From the NCBI RefSeq assembly GCF_002355595.1, contig NZ_AP017422.1:7258823-7322822 (forward strand): 64,000 nt of DNA, written 5' to 3'. The translations under genes and the position numbers were made by a program. Below are positions 53,778 to 63,802 of the stretch, in pieces. This stretch comes from Filimonas lacunae (GTDB lineage Bacteria; Bacteroidota; Bacteroidia; Chitinophagales; Chitinophagaceae). Numbering within the stretch: the first letter of the stretch is position 1; each line of letters opens with the position of its first letter. The notes below the pieces were generated by a model that did not search any database, was not told where the DNA came from, and saw only the letters and a list, made by a program, of their open reading frames with translations.

Positions 53778-56480
53778 TTATTCTAAAATCGGGCGTAACC
53801 ATCTTTCCGCCTCGTCTCTGCTCATTCCTTTTCTTTGAATGTAATCTTCAAACTGGTCGTTGTTTATTTTGTCGATACCGAAGTACTGGCTTTGCGGATG
53901 GCTGAAATACCAGCCACAAACAGACGACGCCGGGTACATGGCCAGTGACTCTGTTAAGGTAATGCCCGTGTTTTCAGTAGCGTTTAACAGATCAAACAGT
54001 TTGTATTTTTCGGTGTGGTCAGGGCAGGCAGGGTAGCCTGGTGCCGGACGTATACCTACGTATTGTTCTTTAATCAGTTGTTCGTTACTTAACTGCTCGT
54101 TGTTGATATAGCCCCAGTATTCAGTTCTTACTTTTTTATGCAACAGCTCGGTAAAAGCTTCCGCAAAACGGTCGGCCAGGGCTTGCAGCATAATTTTATT
54201 GTAGTCGTCAAAAGCAGCTTCCAGGCGTTTGATATGGGGTTCTATACCTTTGATGGTTACCGCAAAAGCACCCAGGTAGTCATTCGCTTCTGTGCTGCCG
54301 GCTGCGGCTGGTTTTATAAAGTCGGCCAGTGACAGGTTGGGCAGGTCGGCTGCTTTCTTTACCTGCTGACGTATAAATTCCAGTTTAATATCGCCGGAGT
54401 TGGCAGCGCCTTGTTTTACCAATACGCTATCCGATGCTACGCGGGTAGCAGGCCAGAAGCCTATTACACCGTGTGCGCTTAACCATTTCTCTGCTATTAT
54501 TTTGTCCAGCAGGGCGTTGGCATCATTATACAGCTTAGTGGCTTCTACACCAATTACTTTATCGGTAAGCAGGTCGGGGAAACGGCCACCCAGCTCCCAA
54601 GAAATAAAGAAGGGGCCCCAGTCAATATAGTCTCTTACTTCTGCGAGGTCGTAGTTGTCAAACGTTTTAATACCGGTAAAGGTGGGTACGGGAGGTTGGT
54701 AATTATCCCAGTCTACCTTCACGGCTTTGGCCTGTGCTTCGGGGTAGGTAATGTATTGCTTAACAGATTTCTTCTTACCAAAATCGTCGCGCAGCTTAAT
54801 GTATTCTTTAGTTACCCCATCCAGGAAGCCCGACTTCTGTTCTTTGCTTAACAGCGAGCCTGCTACGGTTACGCTACGGGAGGCATCCAGTACGTGAATA
54901 ACACCGTTGCCGTATTCCGGTTCTATTTTAACCGCGGTGTGGGTGCGGGATGTGGTGGCGCCACCAATCAGCAATGGTTGCGTCATGTTGCGGCGTTTCA
55001 TTTCACGGGCCACGTGTACCATCTCATCTAATGATGGAGTAATTAATCCGCTCAGGCCAATGATGTCTACGTTTTCCTTTTGGGCGGTGTCCAGTATTTT
55101 ATCAGCAGGCACCATCACGCCCATGTCAATGATATCATAGCCGTTACAGCCTAATACCACCCCTACAATGTTTTTACCAATATCATGCACATCGCCTTTT
55201 ACGGTAGCCATTAATATTTTGGCTGCACCGCCTTGCTGTGCATTGGGATTATTCTTTTTCTCTTCTTCAATAAACGGGGTAAGCACCGCCACGCTTTTCT
55301 TCATTACGCGGGCGCTTTTCACCACCTGTGGTAAAAACATTTTACCTGCGCCGAATAAATCACCTACCACGTTCATGCCGTCCATTAACGGGCCTTCAAT
55401 CACTAACAGCGGACGGCCATATTTAACACGCGCTTCTTCGGTATCGGCTTCAATATGTTCAGTAATGCCATTAACCAGCGCATGTTTTAAACGCTCTTCT
55501 ACGCTGGTGTTGCGCCAGGCATCATCCTTTTTCACTTCTTTGCCGCTTGCTTTTACGGTTTCGGCAAAGGCAATGAGTTTATCAGTAGCCTCGTTATTAT
55601 CGTTGTTGCGGTTAAGAATTACATCTTCACATAGTTCGCGTAACTGCGGCTCAATTTCGGAATATACCTGTAACTGGCCTGCGTTTACAATGCCCATGTC
55701 CATACCGGCCTGAATGGCGTAGTACAGGAACACAGAGTGCATGGCTTCCCTTACCGGTTCGTTACCACGGAAAGAGAACGACAGGTTACTTACGCCACCG
55801 CTGATCTTCACCAGCGGGTATTTTTGTTTGATGATACGGCAGGCTTCAATAAAGTCTACACCGTAGTTGTTATGCTCTTCCAAACCGGTGGCTACGGCAA
55901 ACACGTTGATATCAAAAATGATATCTTCCGGGGCAAAGCCTACCTGCCGGGTTAATATTTCGTATGCGCGTGATGATATTTCTACTTTGCGCTCCATGGT
56001 ATCTGCCTGGCCTTTTTCGTCAAAAGCCATTACAATTACCGCAGCGCCAAAGCTTTTACATATGTAAGCCTGCTCTATAAACTTGTCTTCCCCTTCTTTC
56101 ATGGAAATAGAGTTTACAATGCACTTGCCCTGTACGCACTTTAAACCAGCTTCAATAATGGGAAACTTGGAGGAGTCGATCATTACCGGAATTTTGGCAA
56201 TGTCAGGTTCGCTTTGCAGCAGGTTTAAATACGTGGTCATGGCCTGTACACCGTCCAGCAGTGCATCATCCATGTTTACGTCAATTACCTGTGCGCCGCT
56301 TTCTACCTGTTGACGGGCAACGCTTAAAGCTTCTTCGTATTTGTTTTCCTTAATAAGGCGTGCAAACTTCTTAGAGCCGGTTACGTTGGTTCGCTCACCT
56401 ACGTTTACAAAGTTGGTTTCGGGGCGTACTACTAATGGTTCTAAACCCGAAAGGCGTAAGTATGGCTTGATAATGCTCAT
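53778..56480 (-). CDS. metH: Methionine synthase, folate/cobalamin/activation part
   Basis: The 900-residue product is cobalamin-dependent MetH without its first module. It has the pterin-binding domain ([16 protein letters not shown], then GIVNAGQ), the B12 cap and binding domain with DVHDIG (His432 is the cobalt ligand) and the C-terminal activation domain with [15 protein letters not shown] for AdoMet binding. The homocysteine module is encoded by the next gene upstream, 37 bases away. The cut lies at the natural linker after about residue 350 of the E. coli enzyme. It transfers methyl from methyl-tetrahydrofolate to homocysteine when joined with that module. Confidence 0.95.
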   Translation of the reverse strand: MSIIKPYLRLSGLEPLVVRPETNFVNVGERTNVTGSKKFARLIKENKYEEALSVARQQVESGAQVIDVNMDDALLDGVQAMTTYLNLLQSEPDIAKIPVMIDSSKFPIIEAGLKCVQGKCIVNSISMKEGEDKFIEQAYICKSFGAAVIVMAFDEKGQADTMERKVEISSRAYEILTRQVGFAPEDIIFDINVFAVATGLEEHNNYGVDFIEACRIIKQKYPLVKISGGVSNLSFSFRGNEPVREAMHSVFLYYAIQAGMDMGIVNAGQLQVYSEIEPQLRELCEDVILNRNNDNNEATDKLIAFAETVKASGKEVKKDDAWRNTSVEERLKHALVNGITEHIEADTEEARVKYGRPLLVIEGPLMDGMNVVGDLFGAGKMFLPQVVKSARVMKKSVAVLTPFIEEEKKNNPNAQQGGAAKILMATVKGDVHDIGKNIVGVVLGCNGYDIIDMGVMVPADKILDTAQKENVDIIGLSGLITPSLDEMVHVAREMKRRNMTQPLLIGGATTSRTHTAVKIEPEYGNGVIHVLDASRSVTVAGSLLSKEQKSGFLDGVTKEYIKLRDDFGKKKSVKQYITYPEAQAKAVKVDWDNYQPPVPTFTGIKTFDNYDLAEVRDYIDWGPFFISWELGGRFPDLLTDKVIGVEATKLYNDANALLDKIIAEKWLSAHGVIGFWPATRVASDSVLVKQGAANSGDIKLEFIRQQVKKAADLPNLSLADFIKPAAAGSTEANDYLGAFAVTIKGIEPHIKRLEAAFDDYNKIMLQALADRFAEAFTELLHKKVRTEYWGYINNEQLSNEQLIKEQYVGIRPAPGYPACPDHTEKYKLFDLLNATENTGITLTESLAMYPASSVCGWYFSHPQSQYFGIDKINNDQFEDYIQRKGMSRDEAERWLRPILE

Positions 56481-56517
56481 TGAATGTATCTCGTTGTAAA
56501 AACTTCTTCCTTAACAA

Positions 56518-57546
56518 TTAAAGCGCTGTTTCCAGTACAGGGATTTGCCTGGCCTGAAAGCGTTTTACATTGTCTGCAATATGTTTAATATGATCGGGGG
56601 TAGTGCCGCAGCAGCCGCCCACAATGTTTACAAATCCTTTTTCGGCCCACTCTTCAATAAAGTGCGCTGTTTCGTGTGGCGCTTCATCGTACTCACCCAT
56701 TGCATTCGGTAAACCTGCGTTAGGATAAGCTGAGGTAAAGCAGCCGGCTATCTGGCTCAGTTCTTCAATATGGCTGCGCATGTCATTGGCTCCGAGGGCG
56801 CAGTTTAAGCCTACGCTTAACGGCCTGGCATGACTTACAGAAATATAAAATGCTTCCAGGGTTTGACCGCTCAGGGTACGTCCGCTGGCATCGGTAATGG
56901 TACCGCTGATCATGATAGGCAAGGTGCCTTCACCATCGGGCTTGCCGGTAGTATCCATAAAAAACTTACGGGTGGCATAGATAGCCGCTTTGGCATTTAA
57001 GGTGTCAAAGATGGTTTCTATCAGCAACAGGTGCACGCCACCTTCTACCAGGGCTTTAATCTGATCGTAATAAGCATCGGCTACTTCATCAAAAGTAACG
57101 GCGCGGTAGCCGGGGTTATTCACGTCAGGAGAGAGTGATAAGGTTTTGTTCATAGGGCCAATGGCGCCTGCTACAAAACGGGGCTTATCCGGATTGAGAG
57201 CAGTATACTCGTCCGCTGCTTTGCGGGCAACACGGGCGCTTTCCACGTTCATGGCGTAAGCCACTTCCTGCATGTCATAATCGGCCTGGGCTATTACGGT
57301 GCTACTGAAAGTGTTAGTTTCAATAATGTCTGCACCTGCTTCCAGGTATTGCTTGTGAATTTCTTCAATAATGCCCGGCTGGGTAATACTTAACAGGTCG
57401 TTGTTGCCCTTCACATCACAATGCCAGTTTTTAAACTTTTCGCCACGGTAATCTTCTTCCTGCAGTTTATAGCGCTGGATCATAGTGCCCATAGCGCCAT
57501 CAATTACCAGTATGCGTTCCTGTAAACATTCCTGAATTGTTTTCAT
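56518..57546 (-). CDS. metH: Methionine synthase, homocysteine-binding module
   Basis: The 342-residue product is a homocysteine S-methyltransferase barrel. Zinc ligands are Cys249 (GLNCALGAN) and Cys312-Cys313 ([10 protein letters not shown]). It matches the first 330 residues of E. coli MetH and precedes the rest of the enzyme as a separate gene. Upstream on the same strand lie a -7 element and structured leader; the transcript continues into the second metH gene and ends at 53730-53770. Confidence 0.95.
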   Translation of the reverse strand: MKTIQECLQERILVIDGAMGTMIQRYKLQEEDYRGEKFKNWHCDVKGNNDLLSITQPGIIEEIHKQYLEAGADIIETNTFSSTVIAQADYDMQEVAYAMNVESARVARKAADEYTALNPDKPRFVAGAIGPMNKTLSLSPDVNNPGYRAVTFDEVADAYYDQIKALVEGGVHLLLIETIFDTLNAKAAIYATRKFFMDTTGKPDGEGTLPIMISGTITDASGRTLSGQTLEAFYISVSHARPLSVGLNCALGANDMRSHIEELSQIAGCFTSAYPNAGLPNAMGEYDEAPHETAHFIEEWAEKGFVNIVGGCCGTTPDHIKHIADNVKRFQARQIPVLETAL

Positions 57547-57705
57547 GCCTATCCTTTTTCCCTAACGGGAAAACTCCTTTTATTTAACTGTAAGAATGAT
57601 TGCTTCTGAGTTGGTAAACGTTTGGGGTACCGGTTGGTGGCATCTTAGACGTTTATTAGTTCAGATTTTTACAGGCCGAACAATAAACAAATCTGCCTGA
57701 GGATG
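57547..57705 (-). promoter_or_regulatory. Structured leader of the split metH operon
   Basis: In the RNA direction CAGATTT (57695-57689), GTTTATT (57688-57682), AAATCTG (57668-57662) and AATAAAC (57657-57651) form two interleaved 7-bp helices, the pattern of an H-type pseudoknot. An outer GCATC/GATGC pair (57706-57702 with 57644-57640) may close it, and a second hairpin TTTCCC/GGGAAA lies at 57557-57572 next to the start codon. It does not match SAM-I or B12 riboswitch consensus as I know it. Confidence 0.5.
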
Positions 57706-57713
57706 CAAAGATA
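57706..57713 (-). promoter_or_regulatory. Candidate -7 element for metH
   Basis: On the minus strand the bases read TATCTTTG (TAnnTTTG), 160 bases before the metH start and just after the recR stop. A TTG lies 12 bases upstream, shorter than usual. Confidence 0.5.
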
Positions 57714-57738
57714 ATGAACATTCGGCAATATGATGGTC

Positions 57739-58359
57739 TTAGCGGTTGCTGATATAGCTGTCCACCGGCAGGCGGTTGGCCAGGCTGCGACCCAGCGTAA
57801 GTTCATCGGCATATTCCAGCTCGCCACCAAAGGCTATGCCGCGGGCTATAGTGGTTACCTTACAGGGTAAGTGTTTGATTTTCTTCTGGATATAGTAAAT
57901 GGTAGTGTCGCCTTGTATGTTGGGGTTTAAAGCAAAGATCAGTTCTTCGGTTCCTTCCTGGCCCACGCGATGTATCAGCGATTCAATGTTCAGCTGATCG
58001 GGGCCAATGCCATCCAGGGGGGAGATAATGCCACCCAGCACATGGTAGGTGCCGCTGAATTGTTGTGTGGTTTCCAGGGCAATAACATCCCGTATGTTTT
58101 CTACCACACAAATCTGGCGCTGGTTGCGCAGGCTGTTGGCGCAGATGCTGCAATAATTGGCATCGCTAATGTTAAAGCAACGCTGGCAAAACTGAATCTC
58201 CCGGCGCATGCGGGCTATTGTATCGCCAAATTGTTCCACAGCTCCCACCTCCTGTTTTAACAGGTGCAGTACCAGGCGTAAAGCCGTTTTTTTGCCTATA
58301 CCTGGTAATTTGGAAAATTCATTCACCGCATTTTCTAACAACGAAGATGGTAGCTGCAT
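57739..58359 (-). CDS. recR: Recombination protein RecR
   Basis: The 206-residue protein has the helix-hairpin-helix FSKLPGIGKKTALRLVLHLL, a four-Cys zinc finger CQRCFNISDANYCSIC (from about 58), and a Toprim domain (CVVENIRDVIALE ... HVLGGIISPLDGIGPD) with C-terminal RGIAFGGELEYADELTLGRSL in part. It acts with RecO, encoded at 8 kb. A -7 element for metH follows right after its stop. Confidence 0.97.
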   Translation of the reverse strand: MQLPSSLLENAVNEFSKLPGIGKKTALRLVLHLLKQEVGAVEQFGDTIARMRREIQFCQRCFNISDANYCSICANSLRNQRQICVVENIRDVIALETTQQFSGTYHVLGGIISPLDGIGPDQLNIESLIHRVGQEGTEELIFALNPNIQGDTTIYYIQKKIKHLPCKVTTIARGIAFGGELEYADELTLGRSLANRLPVDSYISNR

Positions 58360-58396
58360 AACACAAAATTAAGCTGTAAAAAGCAATATCTATGCT

Positions 58397-59959
58397 TTAT
58401 AGCGACTTGCCTGGCAGCTTGCCGCTACCGATTCCGCCGCCTTTACCGGCACCCATTCCAGCGCCTGCTTTACGCTTACCATCAGGGCCATGTGCTTCAA
58501 ACGGATCGCCCGGGCTTACATCCCATTCGTTGTCCCAGTTGGCACGAACGGATATTTTGGCGGGTGTTGCGGGTACTATTAATTCCGGTTGCCTTCTGGT
58601 GGTGCTTAACCAGTATTGTCCAGGAGTCCAAACGCTATCGGCATTGGTGTCGTACAATATTTTCAGTTCATAGTCACCGGGGTTAAACAACCTGCGGAAC
58701 CATTCTTTTTGTTTAATGAACACAGAGTCAACCGTCTTGTCGTTTTGCGTAATTAGCAGCACCGGGTTTTTAGCATAATCTATTTTCTCAAAGTGGAGTT
58801 TTATGCTGCCGTAAGCTGCTTCTTTTTTGGTAACAAATGGCAAGGTGTCGGTGCGATATAAGTTCATGTCGGCACTATCGGTAACCGCCTTGTCCTTTAT
58901 AATCAGTTTCAATTGTGTACCTACCTGCCAGCTATAGCGAAGGGTAAGTTTGGTGGCCGTGGTATCGCTCCAGCTAACAGAAGGTTGCTTAGCCAAAGGC
59001 TTGTAACCGGTATCTGTTAAAACGAAAGCGGTGCTGTCAAAGTTGCGCAGGGGCCTGTTAAAGCTTATTTGCAGATTTCCTAACAAATCCTGCTCGCCGC
59101 CTGCCAGGGAAGTGCCTGTTATTTTCAGGCGCTTATCCTCCTCTTTTTCTTTATCCTTATCCTTTTTCTTATTAGGATTATTATTACCTGAATTGGTAGT
59201 GGTGGATTTGGTTTTGGGGCCTTCTTTATATTCCTGGTAAGCATACATGGTAACGGATGGGGTATGTGTACTTACGGTAATGTTAGAATCGGCAAAGGCA
59301 AATAGCTTGGTGCTGTCGTCATATTTTTTACTGTAATCGTCCGGGATAATGAACAGGGAAAATGTTTCGGCCGGCAAATGGGCAAAACGGAAGTTGCCGC
59401 TACCGTCTATCCTGGCGTAATAACGTGGCGTATTTTTATAAATAGCCGTATCGTTCAGGTTTTGGTGCAATACTGCAATAAGGGTGGTATCTACTTTACC
59501 GGTTTGGGCTACCAGCACACGACCTTCCAGGTAGTTGCTGTCAATGTAGCTGCCGGTGCTGAATACGTAAGTCAGTTGCTTAGCCACGTTGCCTTCGTTT
59601 ACGTCCTTAATGGCATGGCCAAAATTGATGGAGTAAGTGGTATTGGCTTCCAGGCTATCGCGCAGTTTTACCGTAATGGTACGCAGCTTGCCAGAAACCT
59701 GTGGGGCGTTTTTAGGAACAGGCGATACTATCAGGTTTTGCTGGGCATTATCCAGCGTAACGTATTCGTCGAATGTAATAACAATTTTATCACTGTTAAA
59801 GTGCAATGCAGAATCGCGCGGCACTGCACTTACCAGCACAGGTGGCAAACTGTCTTTAGGTCCGCCGCTGGGAGGAATAATGTTAGCACAGGAATGTAAA
59901 AGTTGTGTAGCAGGTAGCAACAGCAACAACACAAAGGCGGGCAAAAATGATTGTTTCAT
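58397..59959 (-). CDS. Lipoprotein with bacterial Ig-like (Big_5) domain
   Basis: The 520-residue product has a lipoprotein signal with the lipobox LLHSC, then ANIIPPSGGPKDSLPPVLVSAVPRDSA split at the Ig-like Big_5 domain, a common start in Bacteroidota surface lipoproteins. A Lys-rich acidic-basic segment (NNPNKKKDKDKEKEEDKR) lies mid-protein and the C-terminus is Gly/Lys-rich. The frame is open to 59986; ATG 59959 is chosen because a -7 element (59980-59987) would lie over the first Met. Function unknown. Confidence 0.83.
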   Translation of the reverse strand: MKQSFLPAFVLLLLLPATQLLHSCANIIPPSGGPKDSLPPVLVSAVPRDSALHFNSDKIVITFDEYVTLDNAQQNLIVSPVPKNAPQVSGKLRTITVKLRDSLEANTTYSINFGHAIKDVNEGNVAKQLTYVFSTGSYIDSNYLEGRVLVAQTGKVDTTLIAVLHQNLNDTAIYKNTPRYYARIDGSGNFRFAHLPAETFSLFIIPDDYSKKYDDSTKLFAFADSNITVSTHTPSVTMYAYQEYKEGPKTKSTTTNSGNNNPNKKKDKDKEKEEDKRLKITGTSLAGGEQDLLGNLQISFNRPLRNFDSTAFVLTDTGYKPLAKQPSVSWSDTTATKLTLRYSWQVGTQLKLIIKDKAVTDSADMNLYRTDTLPFVTKKEAAYGSIKLHFEKIDYAKNPVLLITQNDKTVDSVFIKQKEWFRRLFNPGDYELKILYDTNADSVWTPGQYWLSTTRRQPELIVPATPAKISVRANWDNEWDVSPGDPFEAHGPDGKRKAGAGMGAGKGGGIGSGKLPGKSL

Positions 59960-59979
59960 CCGTAAACGCATATAGTTTG

Positions 59980-59987
59980 CAAACATA
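59980..59987 (-). promoter_or_regulatory. Candidate -7 element for the Ig-like lipoprotein gene
   Basis: On the minus strand TATGTTTG fits TAnnTTTG and ends 20 bases before the chosen ATG at 59959. It rules against a start at 59986. Confidence 0.45.
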
Positions 59988-60002
59988 ACCTCTTCCCGCT
60001 TC

Positions 60003-63000
60003 TTACACTTCCTCTTCTTCCGCTATTTCGTGTAGTTTAACGGCCATATTATTGGTTTTAACAAATTGACACCAATGACAGTCTTCTTTACCGCAGCCGG
60101 TGTAAAAATCCCGGGCCTGTATTTTGTCCCACACCAGGCTAATTTGCTGATTTACAGTGGTAATGTCCTCCGGGGCAATCACCACTTTGCGTTTCTGGTA
60201 TTCTTTCTTCTTATCCGGCTCTACAAAGTCAAATTCGGTACTTACCACCTTCCAAGATTTCCGCTCGTACTGATCTACCAGTATTTTATAAAAAACCGCC
60301 TGCCGCCAGTAGTCGCCCCCATTGGGGTTTCTTTCGTTGGGAGGTAACAGTTTTTCACGGGCTTTATCCGGATCGCCGGTTTTATAATCCACCACGTTGG
60401 CTTCTTTACCAAAAAATTCCAGTTTATCCAGCTTGCCTTTCAGGGGCACGCCGTTAACTATTACGTTTTTGATATTGCGTTCTATAGAAACGATCTTGTT
60501 CCACTCGTTGATGTACTTTTCGTAGTAATTGCTAAGCACATCCTGCCCGTATTCCAGTCTTCTTAAAAATTGCTCGCGGGTAAAGCTTTCGCGGTGGCGG
60601 TGCATGTATCGTTCAAAGTCGGTAATAAAGTCTGCTACCGGCGAAAACTGTTCGTTGTTCGTCTTCATTTTTTCAAACAACCTTTCCAGCGCGTAGTGTA
60701 CGGCCGAGCCAAATTCGGTGGCTTCGTTTTTGGGCGAAGGAATGCGCACCAGGTTTTTAAAATAAAACTCCAGCGGACATTTAAGGTAGTTGTTGAGGGC
60801 TGTAACGTTCATGGAAAACTTATCCAGCATGCGGGTGATCCAGTCTGCTTCTACCTGCTCAATTTCCGGAGCCTGCAGGGCATGGAAGGCCAGGCCCTGG
60901 AAACCGAATTCTGTTTCTGTATCTACGGTTACCTTTTCTACCGGCAGGCTATGTTCTTCCTGTATCTCGGCAATAAACATAGATGGTTCCAGCTCTTTAC
61001 CATCACTTTTAAAGCGGCTGTACGAAATACACAGGTGTTGCTCGGCACGCGTAAGCGCTACATAAAACAGGCGGCGTAGCTCTTCGTTGTTTTCGTGTGC
61101 GGCGCTGGCAGCAGAAGAGAACAACGTATCGGGCATGCTGTAGCCACCACCGGGCTTGCGTTTCTTTTCCCACGAAGCAGCATTGCAACCCGCCAGGAAC
61201 ACGTATTCGAATTCCAAACCCTTACTGCCGTGGGCAGTAAGCAGGTTAATGCCTTTTTCGTTGCCACTTACCTGTGTCATGGGAAGGCTGATGCCTTCTT
61301 TTTCCATCAGGTCTATAATGTTAATAAAGCCGTGAACATTTAAAATAGGATTGCGCCGGGTTTCTTCCTTCACAAAATCGAACAGGGTGGTTAACACCTG
61401 CATCATCATAATCTTGTCAGGGCTTTTCATAATAATGCCCAGCACGCCTGCCCCGCGTATAATGCTTTCAAACAGGTTTTGCAGGGTGATATTAGGCACC
61501 TCGCTTACCAGCTTTTCTATAATCTGGCTGGCATCTTTGAGCTTAGGATGAATGTTTACACTAAACAGGTCGCGTGCAGGCTGGTTGCTTTTTTCTACCA
61601 GCAGTTGCCTGAGCGTGGTTTTGTTTTCTCCGTACTTTCTGTCTGCTGCTTCCACACTTACTTTCGCCACTTCAATGGCGGGGATATGAAACCAGTCGAA
61701 GTGTAATACTTCAAACAACATTTCATCGCCACCATAAGGCACATCCAGCTCGGCAGAAAGGTAACGTAGTAGTAATAATATCTTTTGTACCAGCGGAATA
61801 TGCAGCACATTCAGGCTGCGCTTGCTGTACATGGGAATGTTGCGCGCCCTGAAATATTCTGCCAATGTTTCGCCGTACCGGTTCTCTTTATAAATCACCG
61901 CCATCCTGCCCGGACCTACCCCTTCATTCAGCAGTTGCTCAATCTGTAGGGTAATGTCAATCATTTCCTGGCGCTGGGTCATGTATTCTTTTATCTGCGG
62001 GCGGTGTATCATGTGGCTGATGCGCTTGTTGGCCGATATCAGCTCTTTGCTTAAACCGCTTATCTGGGTAACCAGCCTTTCCTGGTTACGACCAATGACC
62101 GATTTAGAAACATCCAGTATGGGCTGGGTGCTGCGATAATTATTGGTGAGTATTACCGTAAGCAGGGTGTCTTTATAGCTATCGGCAAACGTGAGCATGT
62201 TTTCAATGTTCGCGCCCTGGAAGCGGTAAATACTTTGGTCATCATCACCCACCACAAACACGTTGGGTTTTTCCCAGAAGTTGATCAGCAGCTCTACCAG
62301 CTTGTTTTGCGTACCACTGGTATCCTGGTATTCATCTACCAGGATATATAAAAACTGCTCCTGGTAGCGGTTTAACATGCCTTTGTTTTCTTCAAAAGCG
62401 CGTATCACCCAGTTGATCATGTCGTCAAAATCGTAGCGATTGCGTTGGCGCATGGCTTGCTGAAAATGGTCAAACTCGTTTACGGCTGCGCGTAGCTTTT
62501 CCATCTTTTCCTGCTCGTCGGCAATCTTATCGGTGCGCACATCTCCTTTCTTAAACTCCTTCACTGCCCGCTTGGCAATGTATTCGTCTCTGAAAGGTAA
62601 ACTGGCAATGTATTCGTCTATTTTGCTGTTGATGAAAGCGGGTGTCCAGCCTTCGCGTTTCATGGTACTGAACAGCGATTGCAGGTTAGTGATTTCAAAA
62701 TACACATCGCCCCGGTAACGTTTCAGGGGGTGGTTTTTAGGAAAAGTATCTATCAGTTGCTTTAACAGCTCTATGCGTTCCAGGTCTGATATAGGGTCCA
62801 GCGCTGTTTTTTCAAACATAGACAGGTTATCCTGTATCACATCGTTACAAAAGGCGTGGAAAGTGTAAATGTTTACTTTATAAGCATCGGCACCTATAAA
62901 GTTGAGTAAACGCCTGCGCATGGCTACCACCCCGGCGTCGGTATAGGTAAGGCAAAGAATGTTTTCGGGACGGGCATCTGTATCGGTCAGTATTTTACCG

Positions 63001-63152
63001 ATGCGTGCGCTTAAAATCTGCGTTTTCCCCGTTCCCGGGCCGGCTATCACCATTACAGGGCCTTCAATTGTATCCACAGCCAGTTTTTGCTGGGGATTCA
63101 ATTGCTGGTATACCTGTTGAAACTTTTCTGACTGCTGTTGCTTGCCAACCAT
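60003..63152 (-). CDS. UvrD-type helicase fused to a PD-(D/E)XK nuclease
   Basis: The 1049-residue product has an N-terminal SF1A helicase with Walker A AGPGTGKT, VDEYQDT and GDDDQSIYRFQGA, and a C-terminal RecB-type nuclease with HYALERL, GKLDKLEF and VVDYKTGDP. Four Cys (792, 1020, 1025, 1028) form the iron-sulfur staple of AddB-like nucleases, with CGKEDCHWC at the end. It most likely processes DNA ends or flaps. A -7 element 5 bases ahead of the ATG suggests a leaderless transcript. It diverges from the peptidyl-prolyl isomerase gene. Confidence 0.92.
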   Translation of the reverse strand: MVGKQQQSEKFQQVYQQLNPQQKLAVDTIEGPVMVIAGPGTGKTQILSARIGKILTDTDARPENILCLTYTDAGVVAMRRRLLNFIGADAYKVNIYTFHAFCNDVIQDNLSMFEKTALDPISDLERIELLKQLIDTFPKNHPLKRYRGDVYFEITNLQSLFSTMKREGWTPAFINSKIDEYIASLPFRDEYIAKRAVKEFKKGDVRTDKIADEQEKMEKLRAAVNEFDHFQQAMRQRNRYDFDDMINWVIRAFEENKGMLNRYQEQFLYILVDEYQDTSGTQNKLVELLINFWEKPNVFVVGDDDQSIYRFQGANIENMLTFADSYKDTLLTVILTNNYRSTQPILDVSKSVIGRNQERLVTQISGLSKELISANKRISHMIHRPQIKEYMTQRQEMIDITLQIEQLLNEGVGPGRMAVIYKENRYGETLAEYFRARNIPMYSKRSLNVLHIPLVQKILLLLRYLSAELDVPYGGDEMLFEVLHFDWFHIPAIEVAKVSVEAADRKYGENKTTLRQLLVEKSNQPARDLFSVNIHPKLKDASQIIEKLVSEVPNITLQNLFESIIRGAGVLGIIMKSPDKIMMMQVLTTLFDFVKEETRRNPILNVHGFINIIDLMEKEGISLPMTQVSGNEKGINLLTAHGSKGLEFEYVFLAGCNAASWEKKRKPGGGYSMPDTLFSSAASAAHENNEELRRLFYVALTRAEQHLCISYSRFKSDGKELEPSMFIAEIQEEHSLPVEKVTVDTETEFGFQGLAFHALQAPEIEQVEADWITRMLDKFSMNVTALNNYLKCPLEFYFKNLVRIPSPKNEATEFGSAVHYALERLFEKMKTNNEQFSPVADFITDFERYMHRHRESFTREQFLRRLEYGQDVLSNYYEKYINEWNKIVSIERNIKNVIVNGVPLKGKLDKLEFFGKEANVVDYKTGDPDKAREKLLPPNERNPNGGDYWRQAVFYKILVDQYERKSWKVVSTEFDFVEPDKKKEYQKRKVVIAPEDITTVNQQISLVWDKIQARDFYTGCGKEDCHWCQFVKTNNMAVKLHEIAEEEEV

Positions 63153-63156
63153 GCAA

Positions 63157-63164
63157 CAAAGGTA
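63157..63164 (-). promoter_or_regulatory. Candidate -7 element for the helicase-nuclease gene
   Basis: On the minus strand TACCTTTG fits TAnnTTTG. It ends 4 bases before the ATG at 63152, so transcription would start at or near the start codon. Confidence 0.5.
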
Positions 63165-63184
63165 ATATATGGCGGGGTGTTTAC

Positions 63185-63192
63185 TATTTTTG
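63185..63192 (+). promoter_or_regulatory. Candidate -7 element for the isomerase gene
   Basis: TATTTTTG fits TAnnTTTG, 19 bases before the ATG at 63212. Confidence 0.4.
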
Positions 63193-63211
63193 TGTTCCTT
63201 TTCAAAAAATA

Positions 63212-63802
63212 ATGATGCGTAATCTATTCATATCGCTGGTTGTAAGTTGCCTGACGCTGGCCGCCTGTAAACCCAAATACAAGAACCCGCATGTAGTGAT
63301 TGAAACACGGGATGGTGATATAGAAATAGAACTTTATCCGGATAAGGCCCCTAAAACAGTAGCTGCTTTTTTAAGCTATGTAGATTCGGGCTTGTATAAG
63401 AACACTTCTTTTTACCGGGTGCTTACTGATGACAATCAACCTTCCAACGCGCCTAAAAGCAACTTAATACAGGGCGGTTTGTGGCGCACCAACCATACCA
63501 AGGCCGGCAGCTTACCGGGCATACCACACGAAACCACGCAGCAAACAGGTATTCAACACCTGAATGGTACGGTGTCACTGGCGCGTACCACACCGGGCAG
63601 TGGCACTACAGAGTTTTTTATTTGCGTGGGCGATCAGCCCGGGTTTAATTACGGCGGGGCTAATAACGACGACGGGCAGGGCTATGCTGCTTTTGGGAGG
63701 GTGGTAAAAGGTATGAAAGTGGTGAAAGCGGTATATAACCGCCCGGAAGACGACCAGTATTTTAAGCCTGTGGTAAGCATTTATAACATTACGCGTTTAT
63801 GA
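63212..63802 (+). CDS. Lipoprotein peptidyl-prolyl cis-trans isomerase (cyclophilin type)
   Basis: The 196-residue product has a lipoprotein signal (MMRNLFISLVVSCLTLAAC, lipobox LAAC). The cyclophilin fold follows: GDIEIELYPDKAPKTVAAFL, FYRVLTDD, IQGG, GTVSLARTTPGSGTTEFFICV and FGRVVKGMKVV. It assists folding of envelope proteins in the periplasm. The frame is open upstream over the helicase gene on the other strand, but ATG 63212 starts the signal. Its TGA overlaps the next ATG. Confidence 0.9.
   Translation: MMRNLFISLVVSCLTLAACKPKYKNPHVVIETRDGDIEIELYPDKAPKTVAAFLSYVDSGLYKNTSFYRVLTDDNQPSNAPKSNLIQGGLWRTNHTKAGSLPGIPHETTQQTGIQHLNGTVSLARTTPGSGTTEFFICVGDQPGFNYGGANNDDGQGYAAFGRVVKGMKVVKAVYNRPEDDQYFKPVVSIYNITRL

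Noticed and set aside
57547-57705. SAM-I, SAM-II or cobalamin riboswitch call for the metH leader
   Set aside because: The core consensus sequences of these classes are not visible; only the pairing pattern suggests a pseudoknot.
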